A stretch of DNA of 64,000 bases from Peptoclostridium sp965368085 (GTDB taxonomy: Bacteria > Bacillota > Clostridia > Peptostreptococcales > Peptostreptococcaceae): NCBI GenBank assembly GCA_965368085.1, contig CBDULP010000005.1, positions 50,459 through 114,458 on the forward strand, in the 5' to 3' direction. How positions within the stretch are numbered: the stretch's first letter is position 1; each line of letters starts with the position of its first letter. Positions 26,406-34,641 of the stretch are shown in pieces. The notes beneath the pieces are model-generated. The model saw only the letters and a list, made by a program, of their open reading frames with translations. It was not told the DNA's origin and did no database searches. The translations under genes and the position numbers were made by a program.

Positions 26406-28634
26406 ATGCAAAAAATTCTGTGCTTCATTATTGTGGCTGTAATGTTTTTTCAAATGGGACTGGTATCATATGCTCAGGGCATAACGGTTGAAATAGACGA
26501 AAATGCCGTTGAGTTTGATGTAGAGCCTGTTATAGAAGACGGACGGGTGCTCGTGCCATTCAGGAAGGTATTTGAACAGCTGGGACTAAATGTCGAGTGG
26601 AATGAAAGCTTGAAAATTGCGTCAGCATATGACGAAAGCACATCGCTTTCAATAAAGGCGTCAAGCAGGTATGGAAGCGTCAATGGAGAGCTTTTGGAGC
26701 TGGATGCGGCAGCAAAAATAGTGGAAGGAAGAATGCTTGTGCCACTCAGATTCATATCGGAGGCGTTCGGAAATGAAGTGCTATGGGACGGGGAGAAAAA
26801 GCTTGTGAGCATAACTTCGGATTTCAAGGAGGCTTTAAAGATGGATGGGCTTCCGGCGGTAGGATCAAGGGAAAAGCTAATGGCCATACTGGAATACTCG
26901 CAAAGATTCAACAGGCTTGACACACAGATTAGGGATGATATTGCGATTGAAAAGGGATTGGAGGAATCATTTGAATCCGAGGCGGGGGATGCTGCAGAAC
27001 CTGACTACTCTGAAACAAATATACAGGTTGAAGGTGTGGATGAGGCGGACATAGTGAAAACGGACGGGGAGTATATATATCAGATAAGAAGCAACAATAT
27101 TTCGATAGTCAGGGCAGATGACGGCAAGCTGTCTCTTGTAAGCGAGATTGAAAGCAAAGATGGATTTAAAGCTAGCGAGATGTATTTGAGCGGAGATGCT
27201 CTTGCGGTGATAGGGGTTTCGAGCAGTCCTGAATTTAGAATCATGGAGCAGAATGTTAAAGAAAGCATATGGCCTTATCCTGGCTCTGTGCTGGAAATGG
27301 AAGTATACGACATATCGGATAAATCGAGTCCAAAGCAGGTGAGAAGCGTAGAAATAGACGGACGCTATGTGACTTCAAGGCTTATTGAAGGAAAGCTTTA
27401 CATGGTTGCAAACAAGAATATGAGTGCCATATACAACGAAGATGAATTTGACTACAGGCCGAGTGTTTATGACAGCATAGAAGGCAGGCCGTTTGAAATA
27501 GGATATGATGACATACGCTATTTCCCGGATTCTATAATGTCGAGCTATCTTGTAACAATAGGGATAGACCTTGAAAACCTGGATAAGAGGGCCGACATAG
27601 ACGCATATCTGGGATCTGGTCAAAATGTATATGCTTCAAAGCAGAACATGTATGTAGCTGAAACCAGATATGAATATGATTACGAACTGGACGATTCGGG
27701 AAACAGGGAGATATACTATCCGGTTTACAAGGTGAATACGGACATATTCAAATTCAGTCTGGATGACGGGAATATAGACTACCTCTCAAAAGGAAAGGTT
27801 CCAGGCACAGTGTTGAACCAGTTTTCAATGGACGAGCATGACGAAAATTTCAGGATTGCGACTACAAGCGGTGAAACATGGAGGACGGATGAGAGGACTT
27901 CGAAGAACAACATATATGTTTTGGACAGGCATATGGATGTCGTTGGAAAGCTTGAAGGAGTTGCGCCCACAGAAAAAATATATTCTGTAAGGTTTATGGG
28001 AGACAGGGCGTACATGGTCACATTCAGGCAGATAGACCCATTCTATGTGATAGACCTTGGCGACTTTGAAAATCCCAAAATACTTGGCTACCTCAAGATT
28101 CCGGGATACAGCGATTATCTTCATCCATATGACGAAAGCCACATAATCGGATTTGGAAAGGAGACTGTCCAGACCAAAAGCGGATTTACGGTAGAGGGCA
28201 TGAAGATAGGCATGTTCGATGTGAGCGACGTTGAAAATCCGCTGCAAATCCATGCTATTTCGATAGGTGACCGTGGAACTGATTCAGAGCTTCTTAGAAA
28301 CCACAAGGCTCTCATATTTTCAAGGCAAAAGGGTATAATGGCATTTCCGCTTACCGAGATGAGAAAAGCGGATGATACATGGAGCCAGTTTTACTATCAG
28401 GGCGCATATGTCTATGCGGTAGATATTGAAAATGGGTTCGAGCTTGTTGGAAAAGCAAGCCACTTGAGCGACGAGGACTATGAAAAGGCGGGAAACTATT
28501 GGTATGAAAGCGACAAGAACGTAAAGAGGATAATATATATAGGAGATAATATTTATACGATTTCAAACAGCGCAATCCATGCTCACGACATTGACGATAT
28601 GTCTTTCGAGGGCAAGATTGAATTTGAAAATTAA
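26406..28634 (+). CDS. secreted beta-propeller protein with copper-amine-oxidase-N-like domain
   Basis: The 742-residue protein begins with a signal peptide (about 1-24). Residues 30-140 contain two repeats of the 'amine oxidase N-terminal-like' fold common in clostridial surface proteins (VLVPFRKVFEQLGLNVEW and MLVPLRFISEAFGNEVLW). Residues 200-740 match secreted proteins with a C-terminal beta-propeller (PF09826 type), including QVEGVDEADIVKTDGEYIY. It is probably attached to or released from the cell surface. The exact role is unknown. AAAGGAGATG lies before the ATG. Confidence 0.82.
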   Translation: MQKILCFIIVAVMFFQMGLVSYAQGITVEIDENAVEFDVEPVIEDGRVLVPFRKVFEQLGLNVEWNESLKIASAYDESTSLSIKASSRYGSVNGELLELDAAAKIVEGRMLVPLRFISEAFGNEVLWDGEKKLVSITSDFKEALKMDGLPAVGSREKLMAILEYSQRFNRLDTQIRDDIAIEKGLEESFESEAGDAAEPDYSETNIQVEGVDEADIVKTDGEYIYQIRSNNISIVRADDGKLSLVSEIESKDGFKASEMYLSGDALAVIGVSSSPEFRIMEQNVKESIWPYPGSVLEMEVYDISDKSSPKQVRSVEIDGRYVTSRLIEGKLYMVANKNMSAIYNEDEFDYRPSVYDSIEGRPFEIGYDDIRYFPDSIMSSYLVTIGIDLENLDKRADIDAYLGSGQNVYASKQNMYVAETRYEYDYELDDSGNREIYYPVYKVNTDIFKFSLDDGNIDYLSKGKVPGTVLNQFSMDEHDENFRIATTSGETWRTDERTSKNNIYVLDRHMDVVGKLEGVAPTEKIYSVRFMGDRAYMVTFRQIDPFYVIDLGDFENPKILGYLKIPGYSDYLHPYDESHIIGFGKETVQTKSGFTVEGMKIGMFDVSDVENPLQIHAISIGDRGTDSELLRNHKALIFSRQKGIMAFPLTEMRKADDTWSQFYYQGAYVYAVDIENGFELVGKASHLSDEDYEKAGNYWYESDKNVKRIIYIGDNIYTISNSAIHAHDIDDMSFEGKIEFEN

Positions 28635-28668
28635 TGTTAAATGGGATGCTGCAACTATATGAATTTGG

Positions 28669-28722
28669 ATATATATGAAGAAAGCCCTCACGTATAATTT
28701 GTGAAGGCTTTTCATATATATG
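28669..28722. terminator. bidirectional terminator between convergent genes
   Basis: Imperfect stem ATATATGAAGAAAGCC.. / ..GGCTTTTCATATAT located between the propeller gene and the minus-strand RHH-like gene. Confidence 0.65.
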
Positions 28723-28725
28723 GTT

Positions 28726-29091
28726 CTATTGATTGGAATCATTGACAAGGTCAGTCAATAGATTCACTAGCATTTCTTCTTTAGACGTTTTGAATTTTTT
28801 GGCAATGATGGCCAGGGCGATGTATGTTCTTTCGTCTACATTGATTATCATAGGCTGCAGTTTCTTGGTCGTTTTTTTCATGGCAGCCTTGGCCTTGTCT
28901 TCCAATGAAACAGCGTCTTCCTTTGCCGTCTCCAAAATACCGTCGATTTTTGAAATCCAAACGGCCTCTTTGCGTTTTACAAGGTCGCCAATGACTTCAT
29001 TTACAAAAGCACTACGTTCCATGCTTTTTTTAGCCGCCAGGGTTTTAATGTCGCGCTTTAAGTCTTTTGTTATGTTCAGTTTGATTTTCAT
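28726..29091 (-). CDS. ribbon-helix-helix-like small protein
   Basis: The 121-residue protein starts MKIKLNITKDLKRDIKTLAAKKSMERSAFVNEVIGDLV in which a strand followed by two helices fits an Arc/MetJ-type DNA-binding fold. A second similar unit occurs at about residues 83-118 (MIINVDERTYIALAIIAKKFKTSKEEMLVNLL), so it may contain two RHH modules in tandem separated by a charged helix. The start is ATG 29091 with GGAG six bases upstream. The target is unknown. It lies alone between the propeller gene and queC. Confidence 0.55.
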   Translation of the reverse strand: MKIKLNITKDLKRDIKTLAAKKSMERSAFVNEVIGDLVKRKEAVWISKIDGILETAKEDAVSLEDKAKAAMKKTTKKLQPMIINVDERTYIALAIIAKKFKTSKEEMLVNLLTDLVNDSNQ

Positions 29092-29155
29092 TTTAGTCTC
29101 CAATAATTCATGAATTTGCTGCTATGACAGCCCTATTATTATAGCATATATAAGG

Positions 29156-29821
29156 TTAAGCGCCATGCATATACAGCTTTTTGAACTCAAGGTATCCGTT
29201 TTTTCTAAGCTTGCAAGCCGGGCAGTCTCCACAGCCATTTCCTATAATGCCGTTGTAGCATGTGAGAGTCTCTTCCTTTATTACGTCAAGAACCCCAAGG
29301 TCGTGAGCCATTTTCCATGTCTGGGCCTTGTCTATCCACATAAGCGGAGTGTGTATTTCAAACGGGTAGTCCATTGAAAGGTTTAAAGTTACATTGAGGG
29401 ACTTTATGAAAACGTCCCTGCAGTCTGGGTAGCCGCTGAAATCGCTTTGGGAAACCCCTGTTATTATGTGGCTGATGCCTCTTTGTTTTGCAAATACCGC
29501 TACAAAAGTCAAAAACAGCATGTTCCTTCCGTCTACAAATGAATTTGGAACACCCTCTTCAGGCGAATCCGTGTCAACGATTATGTCAGTTCTTGTAAGC
29601 GAGTTTGGAGCGAGCTGGTTCAGAAGATTAAGGTCTAGTGTATGGTGCTCCACGCCGTATTTTTTGCATATGTCGCCTGCGCATTCGAGCTCAAGCTTGT
29701 GCTTTTGGTTGTAGTCGAATGAAACTGCTATTACTTCCTTGAATCTTTCCTTCGCCCAAAACAGGCATGTCGTGCTGTCCTGTCCTCCGCTGAATACTAC
29801 TATTGCCTTCTCGTGGTTCAT
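29156..29821 (-). CDS. queC: 7-cyano-7-deazaguanine (preQ0) synthase
   Basis: Uses ATP and ammonia to turn 7-carboxy-7-deazaguanine into preQ0. The 221-residue protein has the PP-loop SGGQDS (11-16) and the zinc-binding cysteines Cys188, Cys197, Cys200 and Cys203 near the C-terminus (CYNG..GCGDCPACKLR). It is the last gene of the leftward operon that begins with an HgdB-like gene and contains queD and queE. Regulation is by the preQ1-I riboswitch at the operon start. Confidence 0.96.
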   Translation of the reverse strand: MNHEKAIVVFSGGQDSTTCLFWAKERFKEVIAVSFDYNQKHKLELECAGDICKKYGVEHHTLDLNLLNQLAPNSLTRTDIIVDTDSPEEGVPNSFVDGRNMLFLTFVAVFAKQRGISHIITGVSQSDFSGYPDCRDVFIKSLNVTLNLSMDYPFEIHTPLMWIDKAQTWKMAHDLGVLDVIKEETLTCYNGIIGNGCGDCPACKLRKNGYLEFKKLYMHGA

Positions 29822-29824
29822 AAT

Positions 29825-30487
29825 CTACACTCCTTTTTTATCTGGCGACCATATTATTTTGTGAAGCTGAAGCTGGAGGTTCACGCCGTTCATATTGTGC
29901 TCTTTCATGAAGTCCACAATGTCTTCAGGCTCTATATTTCCAAACACCGGGCTTATATATACAGCCGTTTTTTGGGACAAGCCGTATTTTTTTATTATAT
30001 CGTATGCCTTTTGAAGGTCATCCTGGCTTCCGCATACGAATTTTACGGTGTCTTTGCCAGTGAGGATATCAAAATTGCCCATCTCCATTTTGCATTCCAT
30101 TTTGCTTGAAGGAAGCTTGTAGTCCATTGTAAAGCTTGGCGGATTGTCTATCCCGCAAAACTTTTCAAGCGATATGCTTCCATTGGTTTCTATTTCAACA
30201 TACAGAGACTTGTCTTTTGAAAGCAGCTGGAGAAGCTCTGCTATTCCCTCATGCATAAGGGGCTCCCCGCCTGTAAGAGTCACATTTTGAACACCTTCAG
30301 ATTTGATGTATGAGTATATATCGTCTGCAGACATCGGCTCGAAATGCACATCGCTTTTATTGGCCCATGAGGTGTCGCAGTAGCTGCAGTTGAGGTTGCA
30401 GCCTGCAAATCTTATGAACAGGGCAAGCTGTCCGGCGCGCCTGCCTTCGCCGTTTATGCTTATGAATTTTTCAACTACTTTAAGCAT
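29825..30487 (-). CDS. queE: 7-carboxy-7-deazaguanine synthase (radical SAM)
   Basis: Radical SAM enzyme that rearranges 6-carboxytetrahydropterin to 7-carboxy-7-deazaguanine. The 220-residue protein has the CxxxCxxC cluster site at Cys30, Cys34 and Cys37 (GCNLNCSYCDT), the substrate motif NGEG near residue 12, and TLTGGEPL for SAM binding. The start overlaps the queD stop by one base. It supplies QueC encoded next. Confidence 0.95.
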   Translation of the reverse strand: MLKVVEKFISINGEGRRAGQLALFIRFAGCNLNCSYCDTSWANKSDVHFEPMSADDIYSYIKSEGVQNVTLTGGEPLMHEGIAELLQLLSKDKSLYVEIETNGSISLEKFCGIDNPPSFTMDYKLPSSKMECKMEMGNFDILTGKDTVKFVCGSQDDLQKAYDIIKKYGLSQKTAVYISPVFGNIEPEDIVDFMKEHNMNGVNLQLQLHKIIWSPDKKGV

Positions 30488-30918
30488 TACATAGCCCCCG
30501 TTTCTTCATATACCGCGCAGTTTGTAGGTGTTTCGTACACTGTTGCCCTCTTTACTTTGTAGCCCCTTGACTTCATCTCATTGAAGAAAAACGCCGAGAA
30601 GTTTTCAGCGGTGGGGCGAAAGTCAAGCTCTATTATGTTGAATCCGTCCTCTTTGAGGCAATGTAGAGTCTTTTCCCTCATAGTTCCCCTTTGGATTAAA
30701 AGGGCGTGATCGCAGCTGTCCACCATTTCCTTTACGTCTTTTTTGAGGTCTGAAAAGTCAACCACCATTCCGTCAAGTTGCCCCCCACTTACAAGGCTTT
30801 GCGAGCAGACCTCTATTTCAACTTTCCATCTGTGTCCGTGTATGTTGGCGCATTTGCCCTCGTATCCGGCAAGAAAATGCGCGCTGTCAAAGCTGTGTTC
30901 TGCTTTTAAAATATACAT
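30487..30918 (-). CDS. queD: 6-carboxy-5,6,7,8-tetrahydropterin synthase
   Basis: First dedicated enzyme of 7-deazaguanine synthesis, acting on dihydroneopterin triphosphate. The 143-residue protein has the zinc histidines His14, His27 and His29 (FDSAHFLAGYEGKC..HGHRW), the catalytic Cys23, and CDHALL and RPTAEN motifs typical of QueD. It follows the HgdC-like activase gene by 9 bases, with AGGAGG before the ATG, and overlaps queE by one base. Confidence 0.95.
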   Translation of the reverse strand: MYILKAEHSFDSAHFLAGYEGKCANIHGHRWKVEIEVCSQSLVSGGQLDGMVVDFSDLKKDVKEMVDSCDHALLIQRGTMREKTLHCLKEDGFNIIELDFRPTAENFSAFFFNEMKSRGYKVKRATVYETPTNCAVYEETGAM

Positions 30919-30927
30919 ATTTTCCTC

Positions 30928-31695
30928 CTAAACATTTCCATGTATAATGTTTGCGTAGTGGCAGCATCCTATGGCCCCGTTGAACTGCGGGTCCTCAACG
31001 CTCACTATTTCGTCGTAGTCATTTTGAAGATATTTTTTTATTGCGCCGCTTTGGGCAACCCCGCCAGTCATAACCAATTTTTTGCCCCTGAATCTTCTAA
31101 GAAGGGGCTGGAGCCTTTTGTATAGGGAATGGTTTACTCCGGCGCACAGCCTTTCAAGGCCTACGCCTTCGGCTATTTTTCCTATGAGCTCGGATTCTGA
31201 AAATACCGCGCATGTCGAGTTGAGCTCAACTGGATTTTCGTGATAAGCGCTCATATCATGGAGCGACACCTCCAGCACATTTGCCATGTTTTCAAGATAC
31301 CTTCCACATGAAGCCGCGCATTTTTCGTTGAGTTCCAAATCGGTTGTAAGGCCCTTTTCGACCTTTACGGCCTTGACGTCCTGGCCTCCTATGTCGAGGA
31401 GTATGAAATCACGCAGGCCGCTTTGGTATATTGCCCCGTACACGTGGGCCTTTATCTCTATTATTGGCTTAAATAGCTTGAGGTCTGTGTTGTTTCGCCC
31501 GTATCCCGTGGATACCGCGGCATCTATGCCGTTTATACCGAGCTTTTCAAGGTCTACTTCTATCTTGCCGTCAAAGCTGCAGTAGTCCCTGTAAAAGCTC
31601 ATTGTGCTTATTTTTTTCTTTTGGAGTATTGTGCCATCTTCCATAAGGGCTATTTTGACTTCCCTGCTTCCAAGGTCTATCCCGAGTATTCTCAT
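30928..31695 (-). CDS. HgdC/BadFG-type ATP-dependent activator of a dehydratase-like reductase
   Basis: The 255-residue protein belongs to the acyl-CoA dehydratase activase family: ASKHA-fold ATPase motifs GIDLGSREVKIA, GYGR, DIGGQDVKAV and TGGVAQSGA, and the two cysteines that bridge a [4Fe-4S] cluster between monomers (NEKCAASCGRY and NSTCAVFSESE). Such proteins inject low-potential electrons into an HgdB-type partner with ATP hydrolysis. Its partner gene overlaps upstream by 4 bases. Placement inside a preQ1-controlled queuosine operon is unusual. A role in reducing a 7-deazaguanine intermediate is my hypothesis. Confidence 0.88.
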   Translation of the reverse strand: MRILGIDLGSREVKIALMEDGTILQKKKISTMSFYRDYCSFDGKIEVDLEKLGINGIDAAVSTGYGRNNTDLKLFKPIIEIKAHVYGAIYQSGLRDFILLDIGGQDVKAVKVEKGLTTDLELNEKCAASCGRYLENMANVLEVSLHDMSAYHENPVELNSTCAVFSESELIGKIAEGVGLERLCAGVNHSLYKRLQPLLRRFRGKKLVMTGGVAQSGAIKKYLQNDYDEIVSVEDPQFNGAIGCCHYANIIHGNV

Positions 31696-32693
31696 ATTCG
31701 TGCCTCCTTAAGGTCAAGCAGCATGTCAAGAAATGCCTCTATTCTAAGCTTGGTTCTTGAATCGAGTAAGTTCAGCTTGTCGCCTTCAATGTTCAGTATT
31801 GGAATGTCAAGCTTTTGCTTTAGCACTATGTCCTCGACCGCCCTGTGGCAAAAAGCCTGTGTGTAGTGGATAATTGCGTCTATTTTTCTTTCTCTTATCT
31901 GCTTTTTTATGTCCTGCAGCCTGAAATTCATGTCATATGGATAAGTGTAGTCGTAGTACTGGGTGAATATGTCGTCTGCATGTTTTGCCCTTGGGAACGC
32001 AAACTCCCTTTGGACCTCGTTGTATACGAAGCTGGCATTGAAGTTTTCGACAAATTCGTATATGTCACCCGTCATAGGAGGGACTCCTATATAGCCCAGC
32101 CTTAGCTTTTTATGCTCTGGCTGTCTTGAGATTATCTCATCTACGGTTTTTTGCAGTGTCTTTTCGAATGAATCCATATCTCCGCCAAAATCACTCAGAC
32201 TGACCTGGTAGAGATGGTTTTCAAATCCTGTGGCCTTGCCGCAATTGTATGTCATATGGTCTATTTTTTCTGCGAGGTCTCTTATGCCGCCCAGTCTTTT
32301 TCTTATGTCTTCGACCTGCTCGAGCGTTACACCGAAATTGTCCATGAACTTTTTTATCTCTGTTTCAATGTCTTCTCTTTTGTGCGAGTGCGGGAATGAG
32401 AAGGGGTGGATTTTTATCCCCTTCATATGGAACACCTCCAAAAGGGATTTTGTATTGGAGCAATCACCTTCTGTAACTCCGACTATCTCGTCTATGTCAT
32501 TTTCTATGCACGCTCCGTATATTCCCTTTATCCATGCGCAGAGGCTTTTTGGAAAGCCGTCCCTTTCGGCTATGTCTATATATTTTGAGTAGTCATCAGA
32601 CGTTATGAAAAGATTGTTAAGGTCTACAGGCGTGTATCCGGCTGCAAGGAGAACCTCGACGGGCACGGTTGTAGTGATTCCTATTTTTTTCAA
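31692..32693 (-). CDS. HgdB-like (2-hydroxyacyl-CoA dehydratase family / DCCP-like) iron-sulfur protein
   Basis: The 333-residue protein is a relative of HgdB/BcrC and of single-subunit double-cubane proteins. It has five cysteines placed as possible cluster ligands (Cys52, Cys62, Cys78, Cys151, Cys282) with family phrases VGVTEGDCSNT and LGYIGVPPMTGD. Only one such subunit is present, unlike two-subunit hydroxyacyl-CoA dehydratases. It is the first gene after the preQ1-I riboswitch and is coupled to its activase. The real substrate is unknown; candidates in this context are preQ0 (no queF is in the window) or epoxyqueuosine. Confidence 0.8.
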   Translation of the reverse strand: MKKIGITTTVPVEVLLAAGYTPVDLNNLFITSDDYSKYIDIAERDGFPKSLCAWIKGIYGACIENDIDEIVGVTEGDCSNTKSLLEVFHMKGIKIHPFSFPHSHKREDIETEIKKFMDNFGVTLEQVEDIRKRLGGIRDLAEKIDHMTYNCGKATGFENHLYQVSLSDFGGDMDSFEKTLQKTVDEIISRQPEHKKLRLGYIGVPPMTGDIYEFVENFNASFVYNEVQREFAFPRAKHADDIFTQYYDYTYPYDMNFRLQDIKKQIRERKIDAIIHYTQAFCHRAVEDIVLKQKLDIPILNIEGDKLNLLDSRTKLRIEAFLDMLLDLKEARI

Positions 32694-32753
32694 TGTAATC
32701 CTCCCTTATATAAAAGGCTTGTATATTTGAATATCCTGCTTGTTTTTTTGCAA

Positions 32754-32776
32754 CAAAAAAAGGACGCAGCGCGCCC
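32754..32776 (-). terminator. second terminator-like hairpin in the que operon leader
   Basis: On the minus strand GGGCGC GCT GCGTCC forms a 6-bp stem (one G-U pair) followed by eight T residues, just downstream of the riboswitch terminator. Confidence 0.55.
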
Positions 32777-32782
32777 ATAAAC

Positions 32783-32803
32783 AAAAAACTACCCGGTTGG
32801 TAG
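32783..32803 (-). terminator. riboswitch expression-platform terminator
   Basis: On the minus strand CTACC AACCG GGTAG is followed by six T residues directly after the preQ1-I aptamer. High preQ1 should favour this hairpin and stop transcription of the operon. Confidence 0.7.
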
Positions 32804-32808
32804 TGGAC

Positions 32809-32848
32809 CCTAGTTTTGTTTATAGACAGGATGGTTTCGAACTGTCCT
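32809..32848 (-). promoter_or_regulatory. preQ1-I riboswitch aptamer
   Basis: On the minus strand the stem GGACAG / CTGTCT encloses TTCGAAACCATC and is followed by the A-rich tail TATAAACAAAACTAGGG. This is the class I preQ1 H-type pseudoknot layout and closely resembles the Caldanaerobacter (Tte) aptamer tail TTAACAAAACAAGG. It precedes the HgdBC-queDEC operon, which is the expected regulon. Confidence 0.85.
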
Positions 32849-32869
32849 ATTATTTTTTCATACTTTTAT

Positions 32870-32899
32870 ATTTTACTACAGAAATATTTTAAAAGTCAA
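32870..32899 (-). promoter_or_regulatory. promoter of the preQ1-controlled operon
   Basis: On the minus strand TTGACT, an 18-base spacer and TAAAAT lie about 20 bases upstream of the aptamer start. Confidence 0.65.
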
Positions 32900-33017
32900 A
32901 TTGATTTTTGGCGTTGTGTATTATACTATATATAGTGGGTTATTTTTGTACAAAATGGATATCAATAATAATGTGCTGATATATCGGCAATATTGTAAGG
33001 CGTGGAGTGTGATTATC

Positions 33018-33671
33018 ATGAGAATAGCTTCCATTATAGACCATACGCTGCTTAAGCCCGATGCATCAAAATCGCAGGTTGAAAAGCTCTGCAAAGAGGC
33101 GATTGAGCACGGCTTTGCAAGCGTGTGTGTAAACGGATGCCATGTGGAATATGCATGCAGCTGCATTAGGGGAAACGGTTTACCTGTGGCTGCTGTGGTA
33201 GGATTTCCACTTGGAGCTATGACTGCGAAGGCAAAGGCTTTTGAGACGAAGGATGCTGTTGAAAATGGTGCTGGCGAAATAGATATGGTCATAAATGTAG
33301 GTGCGCTTAAAGACGGCGATTACGACTATGTTCTAAAAGACATAAAGGGCGTTGTAGATGCAGCAGGCGAAGGTGTCAAGGTCAAGGTGATACTTGAGAC
33401 ATGCCTTCTTTCAAGTGAAGAAATTGCAAAGGCGAGTGCCCTTGTAGTAGAAAGTGGAGCCCATTTTGTAAAGACGTCTACGGGATTTTCAAAGGGCGGA
33501 GCAAAGGAAGAGGACATAAGGCTTATAAGGTCTGTTGTAGGAGAAAACTTTGGAATAAAGGCGTCAGGCGGAATAAGGACTTACACTGACGCTGTAAAAA
33601 TGGTAGAGGCGGGCGCCACAAGAATAGGTGCCAGCGCTTCTATAGAAATTGCAAAAGGAGAGGACGAATAA
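33018..33671 (+). CDS. deoC: deoxyribose-phosphate aldolase
   Basis: Cleaves 2-deoxyribose 5-phosphate to acetaldehyde and glyceraldehyde 3-phosphate, linking nucleoside salvage to glycolysis. The 217-residue protein starts MRIASIIDHTLLKPDAS and has the Schiff-base lysine in FVKTSTGFSKGGA and the KASGGIRT motif. ATG 33018 is chosen because GGAGTG is 8 bases upstream and homology begins there; the frame is open further upstream but has no ribosome site. It is followed by punA one base after the stop. Confidence 0.95.
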   Translation: MRIASIIDHTLLKPDASKSQVEKLCKEAIEHGFASVCVNGCHVEYACSCIRGNGLPVAAVVGFPLGAMTAKAKAFETKDAVENGAGEIDMVINVGALKDGDYDYVLKDIKGVVDAAGEGVKVKVILETCLLSSEEIAKASALVVESGAHFVKTSTGFSKGGAKEEDIRLIRSVVGENFGIKASGGIRTYTDAVKMVEAGATRIGASASIEIAKGEDE

Positions 33672-33672
33672 T

Positions 33673-34491
33673 ATGGCTATATACGACAAGGTAAGGGAAT
33701 CGGCGGACTACATACTGGAGAGGCTGGACAAGAAGCCGACTATAGGGCTTATACTTGGCTCTGGACTTGGAGAGCTTGCTAACAGCATAGAAGGGGCTAA
33801 AATGTTTCCGTACAGCGAAATTCCAAACTTCCCGGTTTCAACTGTAGAGGGACATGCTGGAAGACTTGTTATCGGAGAAATAGAGGGAAAAACAGTCGCG
33901 GCAATGCAGGGGAGATTCCACTACTATGAAGGGTACGACATGAACAGCGTTACATTTCCTGTAAGGGTTATGAAGCTTTTGGGAATAGAGACAATGATGG
34001 TTACAAATGCGGCGGGAGGAGTTAACGAGTCTTACACTCCCGGAGATCTTATGCTTATAAGCGACCAGCTCAACCTTTCAGGAGACAATCCTCTAAAGGG
34101 CGAAAACATGGACGAGTTCGGAGTTAGATTCCCTGACATGTCTAACGCATACGACAAGGACCTTAGAGACGTCGTGAGATCGGTTGCAAAAAATGCGGAT
34201 GTTGAGCTTAAAGAAGGTGTTTACGCGTGCATGAGCGGACCAACTTACGAGACTCCCGCAGAGATAAGAATGCTAAGGACTATTGGATCGGATGCTGTCG
34301 GAATGTCTACAGTACCAGAAGTGATAGTTGCTATTCACAGCGGAATGAAGGTAATAGGAATATCGTGCATAACAAACATGGCAGCTGGAATACTTGACCA
34401 GCCTCTTGACCACAGCGAGGTTATAGAGACTTCAAAAATAGCGAGGGAAAAATTCATAAGGCTTGTAAGGGGAACAATAGCAGCCGTATAA
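33673..34491 (+). CDS. punA: purine-nucleoside phosphorylase
   Basis: Phosphorolyses purine (deoxy)nucleosides to free base and (deoxy)ribose 1-phosphate. The 272-residue length and motifs mark the trimeric PNP-I class: GSGLGELAN phosphate loop, GRFHYYEGYD, TNAAGGVN, GPTYETPAEIRML and the base-contacting TNMAAGI. ATG 33673 has AAAGGAGAGG upstream within the end of deoC, so the two genes are translationally coupled. It works with the phosphorylase and deaminase genes downstream. Confidence 0.95.
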   Translation: MAIYDKVRESADYILERLDKKPTIGLILGSGLGELANSIEGAKMFPYSEIPNFPVSTVEGHAGRLVIGEIEGKTVAAMQGRFHYYEGYDMNSVTFPVRVMKLLGIETMMVTNAAGGVNESYTPGDLMLISDQLNLSGDNPLKGENMDEFGVRFPDMSNAYDKDLRDVVRSVAKNADVELKEGVYACMSGPTYETPAEIRMLRTIGSDAVGMSTVPEVIVAIHSGMKVIGISCITNMAAGILDQPLDHSEVIETSKIAREKFIRLVRGTIAAV

Positions 34492-34554
34492 TATGAATGA
34501 GAGTGAAGGGCTGCAAATATGCCTTGATTACAAGTATTATAAAAGAGAAGGAGA

Positions 34555-34584
34555 AAACCTCCCGCTTAGGGCGGGAGGTTTTTT
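34555..34584 (+). terminator. strong intrinsic terminator after punA
   Basis: Stem AACCTCCCGC / GCGGGAGGTT with a 4-base loop and T-run, separating punA from the pyrimidine phosphorylase gene. Confidence 0.9.
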
Positions 34585-34641
34585 ACAGCAGTATGGGAAA
34601 TGCTGATACATACATTCAAAAGCTGACTGGAGGCGATAAAC

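Noticed and set aside
32783..32848. T-box-like leader on the plus strand (GGTAGTGGACCC)
   Set aside because: The bases do not match the T-box core, and the complement gives a clear preQ1-I aptamer before queuosine genes.
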